DNA of 64,000 bases from Proales similis (taxonomy: Eukaryota; Rotifera; Eurotatoria; Ploima; Proalidae): contig JAGVRJ010000007.1 of the NCBI GenBank assembly GCA_019059635.1, positions 1,612,001 to 1,676,000 of the forward strand, in the 5' to 3' direction. Below the pieces are notes generated by a model. The model saw nothing but the letters and a program-made list of their open reading frames with translations, was not told where the DNA came from and ran no database searches. Numbering within the stretch: position 1 is the stretch's first letter; every line of letters starts with the position of its first letter. Below, piece after piece: positions 10,809 to 23,281 of the stretch. A program made the translations under genes and the position numbers.

Positions 10809-13261
10809 TCAAGGTGAACGAACAACGTGTTTAGGACTTGGATCATTCATTGGATATTGAGACTCTTGTTTGAACTCATTTTGAATTAGTTCTGCTGGAC
10901 TTGGAACAGTATTTTCCATTGAACGCTGTCTTTCGTCATCTTTCTCGGTCAGATCGGAAGCTGACAAAGACAACCTATCGAACATCACGCTATGAAACCT
11001 AAACGAAAATCTCAAATGGTCCTGGCCGGCCTCGAGCGCGCGCTGGAAATGAGCGCTGACTGCAGCAAAGTCGCTGTATAACAATAGTAGGGTTTCATAA
11101 CGAGAAGCATATGCCGGGTCTGCATTCGAATACTCAAACTGTTGACACGCAATTTTAAGCTGATTCAAGCAGTTCTCTTTCATTCGTCGGAGTGCAGACG
11201 ACTCTTTGGAGAAGTGTGCGCATTTTAAAAGTGCAAACATCTTGAACAAGATGTACTCGTCTGCAGTTAGCCGCGAACTTTTGATTTGATTAACAAGGGA
11301 TCTAACGTATTCAAACGCTTTTGAGAGATTCAGAACGTTCCAGACTTGCGAGGAGAGCATTGGCTCACTGCATTCGTAATTTGACATTGAGCATCGGCTC
11401 GAGTGGCTCGTCTGGCTCTGATTGGCCAAGCGCCATACAGCGCCAATGAACATCACAACCAGCAGATTTGATTTTATCAAAGTAGCTTGCTCGGTCAAGT
11501 CCAGCTCTGACAAGCACAATTCAGCTATGAATGCAAGCACTGCCTCGCCTTCGAGCTCGACTGCTGTAGAGATCAATTCCCATTGTTGTTGATTTAAATT
11601 AGAAATGCCGTCTTCGGGTCTGATGATTTCGGCTACTTTTCGACTAATCAAGTGACGCTTTTCCTCGATATCAGCTCTTTGGTCGAAAGCCGATTCCACC
11701 AAGCGGATGTGCTCAAGAAATTTGTTGGTCGAATTGCTCGCTGACGAACTGAGACAGCTCTGTTTGACGCCGCCAAACGCGTCCTTTGGACCGTTCTCTA
11801 CATTCAAATTGTTCATGGCGTCATGTTTTCTTTTCAAACTGGCAATCACAAGCGATGCGTCTGAATGAGATCTAGAAGAGGAAGAGGGACACTTGTTGCC
11901 TTGTTTGTCTAATCTCTTTGTATATTGGCGTCTTTCTCGCTTGGCAGTGCTCTTTGTCATGCCCACGTTGAAGCATTTTTTCAATCGACACGATTGACAA
12001 GACTTGCGCCGCTGTTTGTCTATTGTGCAGTTATTTGTTGCGGGGCAAACGTAAGCAGGCGTGTCACCTTGAGTCGAACGTTTGAAAAACGCCTTGCAGC
12101 CTTCGCAAGAATAGACTCCGTAGTGGTAGCCGCTAGCAGCGTCCGAGCAAACTTGGCATACTTTGTCTTTTAGGTCAATCGGGTTGAGAGTTGTGGACGA
12201 TCGTTTGTCTCTTCTCAAATCAATGTTCGCATGCGAAATCAATCCGCCCCGAGCTTTTTGAAACTCACTCAAGGCCATATCGGAAAAGAAATCTTTCTCT
12301 CTCAGCTCATGCTGGTTGTAATACATGGGGTAATTAGACTCAACGTTTGGTTCGATAGGACGCTCGTTGGCATAAGCATTGCAGTTGGCTGGTAGTATGA
12401 ACTGGAAACTGTTGCTTTTGCTCGCAGTTGGTGTTGACTGTGGCGATTCATTGTTGAACTGAGCTGAGCAAGGCGATGTAGATGAAGGCGAAAATGATGA
12501 CACCGGTGTGTTGGTGGTCGGCGGTGGAGTCAAAGACGATGACGCACTGCTCGGTGACGAACCTTAAAATGGGCAAAATGAGCAAATAGCAGACTCTGAA
12601 GAAAGCCAAGTGAACACGTGGCAAGGAGGGCTGAGAAATGAGAAAAAGAAGGGGAGGGAAGTCTTCAGCAATTTCAATTCGGATTCCTTGTCAACTCGAA
12701 CTTACAGATTAAGTTAGAAGATTGCTCTTCACGCATTTTCATTAGAATTCTCTTGTTCTTAGGGTAATGACTCTCACTGAGCCTATCACCTCCAACAATG
12801 CTTGTTTCTTTTTGCTCTTTTTGCAGGCACACACTCGACTGGGACTTGAGACAATCATCAGAGGATGCTTTTACTCTGGGCAGATGATGCATGTTCTGAT
12901 GATGATTGAATGCAAAAAATCCATTAAAACATTCACGCAGCTGCTCTCTTTTGCTAGCAAAGCTCTTGTCACCATGAATTGAATCGGACATTGGCAGTCG
13001 GCTTAACTGATCGACTTGACTCAATTCAGATGGGAAGCTGCGACTGATCTTACTGAAATCGTAGAGCATTTGATCAGAGTTAACTGTTGGCTGATTTATG
13101 GTCACTAGACCACCCAACGCTTTGGCATACAGTAGCTCATGAAGCTGGTTTGGTGTTGTGTACGTTGCATGATGGGGTACAGTCCTAACTGGACGATTAA
13201 TATTCCACATCACCGGATGATTTATAAAGTGGTTAGCATGTCCACTGTTCAGTTGATTCAT
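10809..13261 (-). CDS. Estrogen-receptor-like nuclear receptor (NR3 type), isoform from the proximal first exon
   Basis: Ligand-type transcription factor. Exon 1 13261-12706 (ATG at 13261; Asn/His/Ser-rich A/B domain) joins in phase 1 to exon 2 12562-10809 across a 143-bp intron, giving 769 residues. The DNA-binding domain (bases about 12158-11973) has eight zinc cysteines, P-box [10 protein letters not shown] and second-finger text [20 protein letters not shown], which match estrogen receptors better than ERR (EACKA) or HNF4 (DGCKG). The ligand-binding domain is recognisable but divergent: [19 protein letters not shown] and AVWRLAN (helices 3-5), [19 protein letters not shown] (helix 7-8 region). 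The AF-2 helix is not clear. DNA-binding and ligand domains share one exon. Family call firm; orthology to vertebrate ER inferred. Confidence 0.88.
12563..12705 (-). other. Nuclear receptor intron
   Basis: GTAAGT donor and TTTTAAG acceptor on the minus strand. Exon 1 leaves one base (t) and exon 2 supplies gt, making a cysteine codon, which supports the junction. At 143 bp it is longer than most introns here. Confidence 0.75.
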
Positions 13262-14955
13262 TTTAGACGGCCACCACAAAGCGCAAATGAATTTGATGGA
13301 AAGAATAATATGGTTTGAGAGAGGGAGGAAATAGAATTGACGTTCACCAAGGTATACAGTAGTGACTTGGATGATTGTGTGAAAATAGACTGAATCCACG
13401 GAGACAATGCACAGCAAAAGAAACAAACAATTACACAAGATTCGAGTAGTTTTTGACTAAAACTGCTCAATCCAACCGACAGTATAAATTAAAGTAACGA
13501 GAAGGGGTTTAAAAGCACATGCACAGTGCTCAATCTCTAACTGAGAAGAGTCACTAGAACAGACAGTCCGAAGAAAAAAGCTGAGAGCTCTGCGGGATAC
13601 CACGCTCCGGCGATTGAAACTTGACTTGAAGCTCGAAATCTAAACGCTGGCCAACTGTTTATTTCTGCTGCTTTTCAAATTTACAAACAGAAAAGATGCG
13701 AAAACGTTGACAGACGAGCAACACAAATTTGTAAAAAACCGCTCGGGCTCAACGCTGTGCTTGTGCGGTTGCTTTGCCCGTCGACTGTGCACTTCTCCGA
13801 AATGATTCGTTAAATCTCCGCACAATATGCTCTCAATTCTGCGACCAGGGTCTGCGCAAATTTATTATTTCTTTTCCAAATTATTATAATTTTTAAAAAT
13901 CTATGCCTGCACAAACGTGGTCGAATGTGTGCGTCTCAATTTTAAAATTTAAGTGCGTCACCGAAATCATAAGGATATTTGTGTAAGAACAACTCATAGT
14001 AACCTCAACCTATTTATACCAACGATTGCTTTGCTGTCTCACTCGGTGTGTCTTGTTATTGTCATTTTCATCAAAAAAGCAATGTTTTTCACAAAGAAAC
14101 CGACAACTAGTGAGACTAGGAAATGAGTGTGAATTGCGCAAGTCTGTGATGAATGTGGCTGCGGAAAGAGAAAGAAATGGGAAATATAAAAAATGAAAAA
14201 GCAGACGTGGAGTCGGCTTAACAGGCCAAATGGTGTTGACTTAGAGCAAATAGAAGCGAAAGTAAATCCATGAAAACGTAGAAGGAAATAATACTGAAAT
14301 GGATGTCATTATGTTACAAGAAAAGAACTGAAGAGAGGTAGCGTAGCCAGGCAAAGACACCGGGCTGTTTTATAATCTAAAGGCGGACCGATCGATAATT
14401 GCCCAAAAAAGCGAATGCGTAAGCACTTTAATGAAAATCCTTTTGCTGCTTATCTGCATTGCGCTGCATTCAACAATGCTCTTCAGAATGAAATTAGTCA
14501 CAATGGAAGAAGCAATTTGACAATGAGCTTGATGTTCATTCATTGAAGCCTTCACGCGCAGAAATAAAGAGGTGAAAGGTTCGAGTTGGGCAAAAAGATA
14601 GGCGCTGAGTAAGAGCTGCGAGACAAGCGTGAATGAGATCGCAGAGTTCTATAGGCGCCAAGAGAATTCGTTTGAGTAAAAATAAATCAGAGACTAGTCA
14701 AACATGCAAATCGACCAAATCAGTAAAAGGTTTTTTCAATCAGTTTGGAACAAATTTGGATCAATGGTGTTCAATTTCTAGCGACTTGGCATCAGCTTAC
14801 GCTTCGTAGGATGGTTCGATTTTTAATTATTTTGTTCTTATGTGAAATTATTGAAGGTTCAGGTTGATTAGAAAATTGCTGAAGCTTCCGAAATGGGCCA
14901 TAGAGGAATGTGACGGATAATGAAATGGAAAATAAAGATAAAACCTAATAATTAC
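13262..14955. other. Intron/promoter DNA of the nuclear receptor, no gene seen
   Basis: About 1.7 kb between the two candidate first exons of the receptor. No conserved ORF was recognised. It would be intronic for the distal-exon transcript and promoter for the proximal one. AT-rich blocks occur at 13860-13900. Confidence 0.45.
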
Positions 14956-15784
14956 CGATGCTCGAATGCTTGCAGGCTTCATTTATTTTTCCGATGTCAT
15001 ATTGAGAAGAGAATGAAGTGTCGCTCGTGCCAAGATACACTAAATCAGATGCATTAGGGAAGCTAGAAGAAGCAATTTGCCTCGGCTCCTTCGCATATTG
15101 TCCGCACTCTTTGTTAAAAGCAAATACGGATTTTGCACGATGTGGATAAGAAGCATTTTCAATTAGAAATTCGTCAGGATGCTGTGCATCCACGACTGTT
15201 TCTTTCACGTGCTCCTCTTGTTCGCTATTGCAATAGGCATGCTTCGATAAGCAGGCAAGTGCAAACTGGTCGGTGTAATTGACATTTGAGTGGCTGGTTG
15301 TATTCTGTTGAACCGATGCGAGTGCGTCTATTTGGCCTATAAGGGACGATTCGCTCTTGATGGAATATTGTCCTTCCTTGTCATGCATTTCCAATTTTGG
15401 CTGAGCGGATAAAAGACAGTCGGAAAAATCGCCGAATGGAATTTTGCCTGATGAAAATTTGTCAAGACATTCGTTGAACGGAACACTTTCGCCTCCGTCT
15501 AATTGAATATTGCATCGCGGAAAGGGGTCCGGGTTGCAATCTATCGCTCCCTTGTTCCTATTTGTCCATTGCCCTTCCGAGTCGAACAGATCTGCGACTG
15601 ATTCAGTTTGATCTGCAGCAAACGAGTGGCTTTTTGGAACACAGAAACCGGAATTGTAAATTGAGAAATTCTCTTGTTGAGACTGGTAGAGTCCGTCTTT
15701 TTGATAGAAGCCACCGTTCACAGAATAGTTAGCCAAAATTTGACTGCTGTTTAGGTCGTGTGGGTAGCTGCCAGTTGGCCACAT
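14956..15784 (-). CDS. Alternative 5' coding exon of the nuclear receptor (distal A/B domain)
   Basis: Open frame of 276 codons from an ATG at 15784, ending at a donor (ATCG then GTAATT) that leaves phase 1. That is the phase required by the acceptor at 12562, so it could splice straight to the DNA-binding exon and give an isoform of about 860 residues. The translation is rich in Ser, Asn, Gln and acidic residues with no recognised domain, as usual for a receptor A/B region. It lies on the same strand, upstream. The alternative is a separate gene of unknown function, but the lack of a stop before a plausible donor and the phase match favour the receptor. An acceptor-like TTTCAG sits 11 nt before the ATG, so a further 5' exon may exist. 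Confidence 0.55.
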
Positions 15785-16063
15785 GGCTTTCAGCTGAAAC
15801 TTGTCTGCTTTTTCAGGGCCGGATCGACTGTGTTGGCGATTTTAAGACACGCTCCGTCGACTTGGTCTATGAAACAATTTATTCGACAAATCAAGACGAT
15901 TATTGTAGCATAAGAGGCGGAAGTTCACATGGATTAGAGGCGATTCGAATCTAATAGGCCATCTGATCTACTGGGCTTGTTTTTTATTGTTTGATAATCA
16001 ATTATGTGTTTGGCGTCCGCGTCCACAAACATTCGCATTTCGCCTTGTCGCAATTACATTCAA

Positions 16064-16077
16064 ACACACACACACAC
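16064..16077. repeat. CA microsatellite
   Basis: Seven CA/AC units in the receptor upstream region. Confidence 0.7.
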
Positions 16078-18116
16078 GCGGTTTAGAAGTCGAATAGGAC
16101 GCGAACGCAGCCGCCTCTGTGACCGAAAGCCGTGGTGGAGACCATCTCGAAGCTACAGCAAACAATATTTAGACGGCGGACGCGAATATTTGAATAGAGC
16201 GGGCCCGTAATACCTTTAAATTTCAATCGGCTCTCGAGTAAACACGAACCCAGATGCAAGCGCACGCCCATGTGTAGAAACGAACGCATTGAGCAAAACC
16301 GAAAGAAAAACGCTAAAAATTGATCCAAGCCCAGAAGAAAAGAGGCGAACAAGCAATGTGTGAAGGACACTCGAGCGAGGATAGCGCTTGATGGGCGGGG
16401 AAATTAAAGCGCCCAACAAGTCGATTTGATGGTCAAGTGAGTTGACTTAGGAAAAACAAGAATCAAAATGATGGAGACAAGAAAAAGGAAATGAATTATG
16501 ACGCTGAGATCGTTTGAAAGAATGCCTTGCAAGGCGGCTAACGAGCGGACAATCAATGTCCAGCGCAAATGCAGCCGAAATGATTCGCCTTATTTTTGCG
16601 CATTGTTTGATTGATCGCTTCCGTTTACAAATGTTTAAAAACAATTAGTCAAGAGAAGCGCTCGTTTTCGGCAACCTGTTCTGTACCCTGAGCGAGTGGT
16701 GAGCCAAGGCAAGGTTGCTGCAAAACATTCAACCGCCAATTGGCCGACTGATTTAAATTGGCGGTGTTCAACCGACGCGCCTATTTAAGTATTTACAGAA
16801 TGCACCATTAGAGCAGAGCCGTCGGGTTGTGAACAAACTGAAACAATAAGAACAGCAGAGGAGGCTCAAAGAAAACAAAAGTGAAATAAACATTTGAGAT
16901 TCATAGGCAGGAAGTCGCTTGGCATACGAGGACATTTTTGTCGAGCTTCTGTTGGCCACTCGATGGCAAATATCACTTGAATAAACAAACAATGCAGTTT
17001 AACAGTGAAAATCTCACCGCCGCCGCCGCCGACTTGCTTGTTTCGCCGATAAACTTTTGATTCTGCTGATTTGGGCTCGCCTGGGTCATAGACAACTTGG
17101 CTCGCACCATTGTTCTTATCGTCGTCACTTGGCCGACTCTTAGACACACGGTTGGTGGATGCATATTCACGCCACTTGGTCTCGTTTCCGTCAGTCAGAT
17201 GTTATTAATCTAGGCCAGCGTCGGCCGAACGCGTCCAAACAGCTATTAGGCTCGCGTTTAAACTCTTAGAGCTAAATTATTTGCCTTAATCGCCTTTGTT
17301 TAAGAGTGCATCTTGATTTCCAGTAATTAATGCTCTAGTACCACGTTTAAGGCGAAAATCAACCGCAGCCATGTTCCGACTAAGAGCGCCGATGCGCCAT
17401 AGTCTGATCAATGTAAAGTAAATGTCGAGAAAGGAATCGCGAACAATTTGCAAAAGAATAAAGTAAAAAAGGGAACAAGTTTGTGATCGTATGGACTCGG
17501 GCCCTCTAGCCCACTTTTATTCAATGTTTGGTGTCCGTCTAACCTGCGGCATGTTTCCAAAATAGATCGGTAATTGGGCTCGTCCAAGAGAGATAAAGAA
17601 AGAAAGAGAGTCTTATCATCATGATTCTATTAATTTGCACCTCAACCCAAATAGTTGTCTCGGAGTCGGTCAGAAAACGCGTTCTCTCGATTAGAATTAC
17701 AATCTTGCCTCGACGCCATCGAATCGGCGGTAAGCATCAATATCAAGCTGCCCTCGTAAATTTAAATTCTCTTGCTCGGTCGCGCTGACAATGCAAAGTC
17801 GGAAGAGAATAGAATACTTGGACAAGAGAGATAGAAAAGAAGAGAGATTAAAGCACGAGACCCTTTGGGCAGCGAAGGATAGTCAGAGACCTCCGTCTTG
17901 TTTTATTTATGGCGAGAAAGTTACGCCAACGATTAAACGGTCAAGTCTAAAGGTTCAAACATTTCTCTAGAGCTTTTGAGGAAGAGTTTCACTTCTGTGA
18001 GCGAAGGTCGTGTTAAAATGAAAATAAATTGCATAATAGAGGAGGAGAAGAGGATGATTATGCGCATGTTGACCCAAACGCATGATTCGAATCAAATAAA
18101 CTTGAGTTTGAATCGC

Positions 18117-18210
18117 GAGCTGGCGTGGCGCAGTGGATTAGAACGCGGGCTGACTCCTGGCCCGATAAATTTGTTTTCCAAAAAAATCTCAAAATTTATC
18201 AAAAAAAAAG
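18117..18210 (+). repeat. tRNA-like 5' half followed by hairpin and A tract
   Basis: 18123-18134 resembles a pol III A-box (TGGCGCAGTGGA) with a D-arm-like follow-on. GGGCT and GGCCC could pair as an anticodon-like stem around a 7-nt loop, but loop position 33 is A rather than T. No B-box (GGTTCGANTCC) follows. Instead there is a perfect 9-bp inverted repeat (18164-18172 with 18192-18200) and a run of nine A. This looks like a truncated tRNA-derived short interspersed element or decayed tRNA, not a functional tRNA. Confidence 0.3.
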
Positions 18211-18802
18211 ACATTCATTCTGTGCGGCTTTAAAAAACCGAGACAACCTAGCAGCAAAAAAATTCAAAACAAAAAGAAAACTGTTAAACAATCTCCAAAG
18301 CCTCTTCAACAGATATGACTCGTCTAAAAATCAACATCAAATAACTTGAATATTAAAAGATCAAAAAAAGGGAACAAAAACGACAAAACTATTCATCGTT
18401 GAAAAAAATACTGAGATAAGTTTGGACAAATCATACTTAAAACAGGTTACGTTTGAAACATTAGCGCTGCCGTTGGCTCGCACTTTTTCATTAAATTTTG
18501 ACTCGATGGGAGCGAACAGGGTTCGGGCATGTGTTTGGATATATAGAGGCATGAGAGAGGGAGTTGTCATGTTGCGTAGTCAAACCAAAGCGTTTAAGGC
18601 CGGCATTATGGTGCAGTTTAATTTGGCTCGAGCTAGTCGTCGCTTAAGCGAAGTACATGAATCATCATCATCATTATTTTGGTGTTTTCTTTTTTTTTTA
18701 TTTTAAAAGATCACTAGGCGGCTTATTTGACCAGCTGATTTATTCGTCTGCTCGATAAGATCCGATTGGAGTTTGAGCAAGACTCAATTCGCCTTGATCA
18801 GA

Positions 18803-21800
18803 ATGAAGATTCTCAAGCCAAACTGGATTCACCACGAAGGTAAATCTCACGAAGGGAGACTTTAAATACCCAAACGATTCAAACTCTTATTGGTTCAAAA
18901 AGGACAGCCGATATTCTCGCTCGATGTTCATCCGGACTCGTCTAGATTGGCCACCGGAGGGCAAGGTTAGAGCAAGCTGACAGCCAATGGCCAACTTTTA
19001 CTCATCGTCAGTGTTTCAAGGTGCGGACGGTGGCAAAATAATCATTTGGAACATGGGCCCTATTCGTGATGTGAACAAAGAAATGGATGAAAAGGAGCCG
19101 CGAATTCTTTGCCAAATGGATCATCACATCGGTCAGTGCTCTAACTTATTCCAACCAACTGTTCGTTCAACTTCAATCATAAGCGTGTGTTAACATTGTC
19201 CGATGGTCGAATAACGGCTCATTTCTGGCGAGTGGCAGCGATGACAAGCTAATCATGATTTGGCAATATGCGAACGGGTTAGCGCGGCTTTCATACGCCT
19301 TTTTTTAACCGTTGACGAATCCAATTTGAATTGCAAGTCCTGCTTATCCGAATATTGAGAACTGGAAATGCGGATTTACTCTACGAGGCCATTCCGGCGG
19401 TAAGAAATCAGTCGAACGTTTTCTGTCTTTCTCTTCAATGTCTATGAACTGATCAGATGTACTTGACTTGGCTTGGTCGGCCAAGGATCAATATTTGGCC
19501 AGCTGCAGTGTGGACAACACTATAATCATTTGGAATGCACTCAAATTCCCCGGTTTGTTATCTTGCTCGCTGATGACGCTTCTGATTAAGGCTGGATGAA
19601 TTTTCAAATAAAAGATATCGTCACAAGAGTGAACGCGCACTCAGGAATGGTCAAAGGGGTCGCCTGGGATCCTGTTGGCAATTATATTGCCAGTCAGGTT
19701 TGTAGACGTTTTCATGTTCCGTCTCATTATTCGGCTCGGATTTGAACCGATTAAAACTTTTTCCAACAGTCAGATGACAAGACATTGAAAATATGGAAAA
19801 CATTGGACTGGTCATTGGAAAAAACGGTCGAGGAGCCGTTCAAGCAATGCACAGGCAGCACGCACATATTGCGATTGAGCTGGTCACCTGACGGTCAGCT
19901 CGTAATTTCAGCTCATGCGATTAACAACGGAGCACCAACAGCTCAGGTGATCGAGCGCAATGCGAAATGGAACACGAAAATCGATTTTGTTGGCCATCGC
20001 AAGGCGGTGACCACAACCGTGAGTTAAAAACTTGATCGATTAAAGATTGTGAATTTCGACATCCGTTCCGTTCAAATAGAGGTTTTTTCCAAAGATTTTA
20101 AAAGCTGAGCCCGACAGTAAGAACCGCTCGCCTTATTGCTTGTGCGCTCTGGGCAGTAGGGACCGTTCCCTCTCATTGTGGCTGACGGCCTACAGTCGAC
20201 CTCTGACCGTAGTGAGAGATCTGTTCGATAATCCGATCATGGACTTGAGCTGGTGCAAAGAACCGCAGCCAGCTCTGCTTGCGTGTTCGATGGACGGCAC
20301 AATTTGCTACCTCGAGTTCAAGAATAGTGAGATCGGCTATCCGCTGAGCAAAAGTGAAAATGTAATTCATTTCTATGGTGATCATCTAATTCACACAAGT
20401 TGGCCAGTTTTCATTGATTGTTAAAGGAGGAGCTTTTCATGCGTCGCTATAACTATGATGTCAACGCTCCGGTCGCTCAGAATACTCTGCTTCAAACGTC
20501 AAAGATTTTAAATCAAAAAGAGTCGGTCACTTCGAAATTCATCGAAAACATTGACATTTTGCTGGCTCAAGAGAAAAAAGTCAAAGAACACGAGGTCAAC
20601 AGCAATATGAGCTCGGCGAGTTCATTGACCAGAAATCCAAGTTCTTCCAATTTCTCCTTCGATGTAATCTCTTTTTCAGCGTCCAGTTGGACTGAGTCCT
20701 TAATCTAACTAGAGCTGTGTTTTCTCAACAGAGTCAAAAGCAAATAGAACGAAAAATGCCCGATGGCCGACGTCGCATAACACCAATCTGTGTCTCAAAG
20801 CCGGGCGACTAGTAAGTTAGTCTGACAAGCTCCAAGCTTAGCCGCAAGTCTTAAACGCGACAAAAAGCGATACACCAAAGCCTTTTGGTGAAAGTCAGAT
20901 AAGTGTGCTGCAGAACGAGTTCTCCAGTTCGATCGGATTCGGCATCACATCTAAAACAGCCACCGAGCAGAGTACCATCATTGTGGAGAAAAGAGACGAA
21001 CGAAACGAAGTGATCGAGATATCGCCAGTCAAAAGCTTCTCTTATCAGAGAGTGAACAGCTCAAATCAGAATACGTGCGATGTGCCCATTTCAGACGATA
21101 GATCTCAACAGCACTCGGCGCAAATCGAGGCAGTTAGAGAGATGTCCAGCGTGCCAAAAAAAGTAGAGTCTCCAGCTGACCAGAAACAGAGCCAAGAAAT
21201 TAGGAAAGAGGAGGCAGTGACGGTAGCTCCTTCCGAAAACCACGCTCCGGAGGTTCGACCACAGACTACGTCTGTGAGTAAGAAGAGCGCTTTTAAAGAA
21301 GCTGAATCGGCAACAACATCGAAAAATGCATCGCAAAAACAGTTGAGCGGAGTCAAGCCGCCAGAATCGAAGCCAGTGTCATCAAAAAGTTCAAGTAAAG
21401 CGAAACCGGCAGCAAGCAGCGTCAAACAGTCAGCTTCGGCCAAGAATAGACCAATGACGCCCGATCCAAGCCGAGAACTGAGCAAAAAACAAGCGCTACC
21501 TGCCCAAGCTGCCAACGGCGAACAAGAGGCTGAGAAAATAGCTGTGCAAGCCTCTCAGCCTCGAGTATTGAATTATCTGAAAGCACTGGACAAGGAAAAA
21601 GACTTGAGCACGATTTCGGTGAGAAAGCGATTTCATTAAAAAATTGTCTCAATGGATAATCGTGAATTTTAAAATTTAAAAAAAAAAGTCCAAAGATGAT
21701 CCGTCGGTATCAGTGGAAATCCATAACAAGATAACTGAACGCTTCTCAGAGCTTGGCCACAGTCTTTCTGTGTTGCGTTTGCTGCACAATCGAAAAGTGA

Positions 21801-23281
21801 AATGGCAGGCATTTTTCTCCAGTCGATTGTGCGAAGTCGTTTTTAACAAGTGAGCATTTTGAAACCGAATTCGTGTCAGAAAATCACATGAAGCTTTTGT
21901 TGGTCAGATACGTTGTGGCATGTGTTTGCGAAGACGGAAGTATAAGTTTCATGAAGCCGAACTGCGGCTCACAGATTTGCTGTCCGATCATGCTCGACTC
22001 CCAGGCGGCCGTTCTCAAAGTCAATAAGCGAGCGGTCATGTGCCTGAGTATAGCAGGCCTTGTCTACGTCTGGAAGTATGACGCTGAGCCTCGTAAAAAC
22101 GAGACTGAATGCGACTGGTCGAGTCCACTTTGTACTCTGGTCAACCAGAAATCGTGCAGCTTCATTCTAAAAGAGTTTTGCGACGCCTCAGTGACTGAAG
22201 AAGGCGTTCCTCTCATTCGTAGTCTTTCAAAGCGTTGTTACTTTTTCTCATTGCAATCTCAATGTTGGCATTCGATTCCGGCGTTCGGACTCGGCCCAGT
22301 TCAGAGTCTTGATTCATTTATCAATTTGAAAAGCACGTTTGCGCAAAATCAGACTCGTTGCCCACCGCACGGACCCTTAAGCGCTGCTCAGTCTTGTTTA
22401 AATGGCTCAAAGTAAGTGAGACTATCCTATTGGTCGTGTACTTGTGCAAAACTCGACATCAATTGAACAGCATTTCAAAAACAATGGAAGCACTGAGTCG
22501 CTCAAACGAGCTCTTTAACAAGCAAGACTTCACTCTCACACATTTGGAATCGCAAATGAACGCCGCACTTGGCCTTCAATCAGCGAAAGAGTACAAGTTT
22601 TGGCTTCTTACCTATGTCCGCTATTTGGTCGAAAATGGTTAGTGCGCACTTCTGCTTGTTTTCATTTTTGTTCAATTTCAAGTTGAGTTCTGCATCGAAC
22701 CCAGACTATGAGAGCAAATTAAACGATTTGTGCAATTCTTTCCTTGGACCGATTTACTCGTTCAATTGGAAACAGGACATATTGGTAATCATCTATTAAC
22801 CAACTTGAATTGACAAGAAGCACTTCATCAGAGTTGTAAGACGTTCAACAAACGCGAACTGCTCGAAGAGATATTGGCAATTATGGCGCAGAATTTAAGC
22901 CTTCAACGACTTCATTCTTATTACAAGCAACAGCTCAACCTGCTAGGCTCAATGAACTCGAAGAGCACTGTGCTTGATCGACTTATATCAAACCGATCGG
23001 CTCTTTCCGACGAGCGAACAACAAGCCAAAAAAGACGCCGGATTGACGAAGCCATGGAAACGCAATCGATTGAAAAAAAACCAACGAAGCCAACTGACGA
23101 CGCAAACAAAGAGCCAGAGGAAATGGACACACAATCAAACGAGTTGGCTCTTGACAACGAGCTGAAAGGCGCCGTAGTCAAAGAGTCTCAAAACGTCAAA
23201 ACCGTCAACTCAACTGCCGGAGAGGTGAACGAAAGTGTAGATAACGATCAAGCGGAATCATCTGCTGGCCAGCCTGTCTAA
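18803..23281 (+). CDS. HIRA: HIRA histone chaperone
   Basis: Scaffold of the HIRA complex that deposits histone H3.3 outside replication; nuclear. Seventeen exons: 18803-18839, 18903-18965, 19021-19131, 19184-19277, 19338-19399, 19457-19552, 19615-19697, 19770-20018, 20080-20361, 20427-20663, 20732-20811, 20868-21618, 21689-21849, 21908-22411, 22471-22637, 22705-22784, 22832-23281; all phases agree, 1168 residues (human 1017). N-terminal WD40 propeller starts MKILKPNWIHHEGQPIFSLD, with ACVNIVRWSNNGSFLASGSD and VGHRKAVTT. The ASF1-binding B-domain is seen as KMPDGRRRITPICVS (20732-20811). A Ser/Lys/Ala-rich, presumably disordered stretch fills exon 12. The C-terminal Hira domain ends with LGLQSAKEYKFWLLTYVRYL, LNDLCNSFLGPI and KRELLEEILAIMAQNL. 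The extreme C-terminus is longer and more acidic than human. AATAAA at 23560-23565. Confidence 0.95.

Larger units (their letters stand above)
15785..18802. other. Large gene-poor region between nuclear receptor and HIRA
   Basis: About 3 kb without a convincing coding region. It contains a CA repeat (16064-16077), a CCG repeat (17015-17032), scattered AGAG-rich segments and the tRNA-like/hairpin fragment at 18117-18210. ORFs of 60-95 codons here have no recognisable translation. It probably holds promoters for the divergent receptor and HIRA. Confidence 0.45.

Noticed and set aside
12674-13438. Extending the receptor proximal exon upstream of 13261 to the longer ORF starting MCNCLFLLL.
   Set aside because: The extra residues are hydrophobic and unlike a receptor N-terminus; the ATG at 13261 opens the Asn/His-rich segment typical of A/B domains.
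18117-18163. A functional tRNA gene.
   Set aside because: There is an A-box-like segment but no B-box, no T-arm and no 3' acceptor strand complementary to the 5' end.
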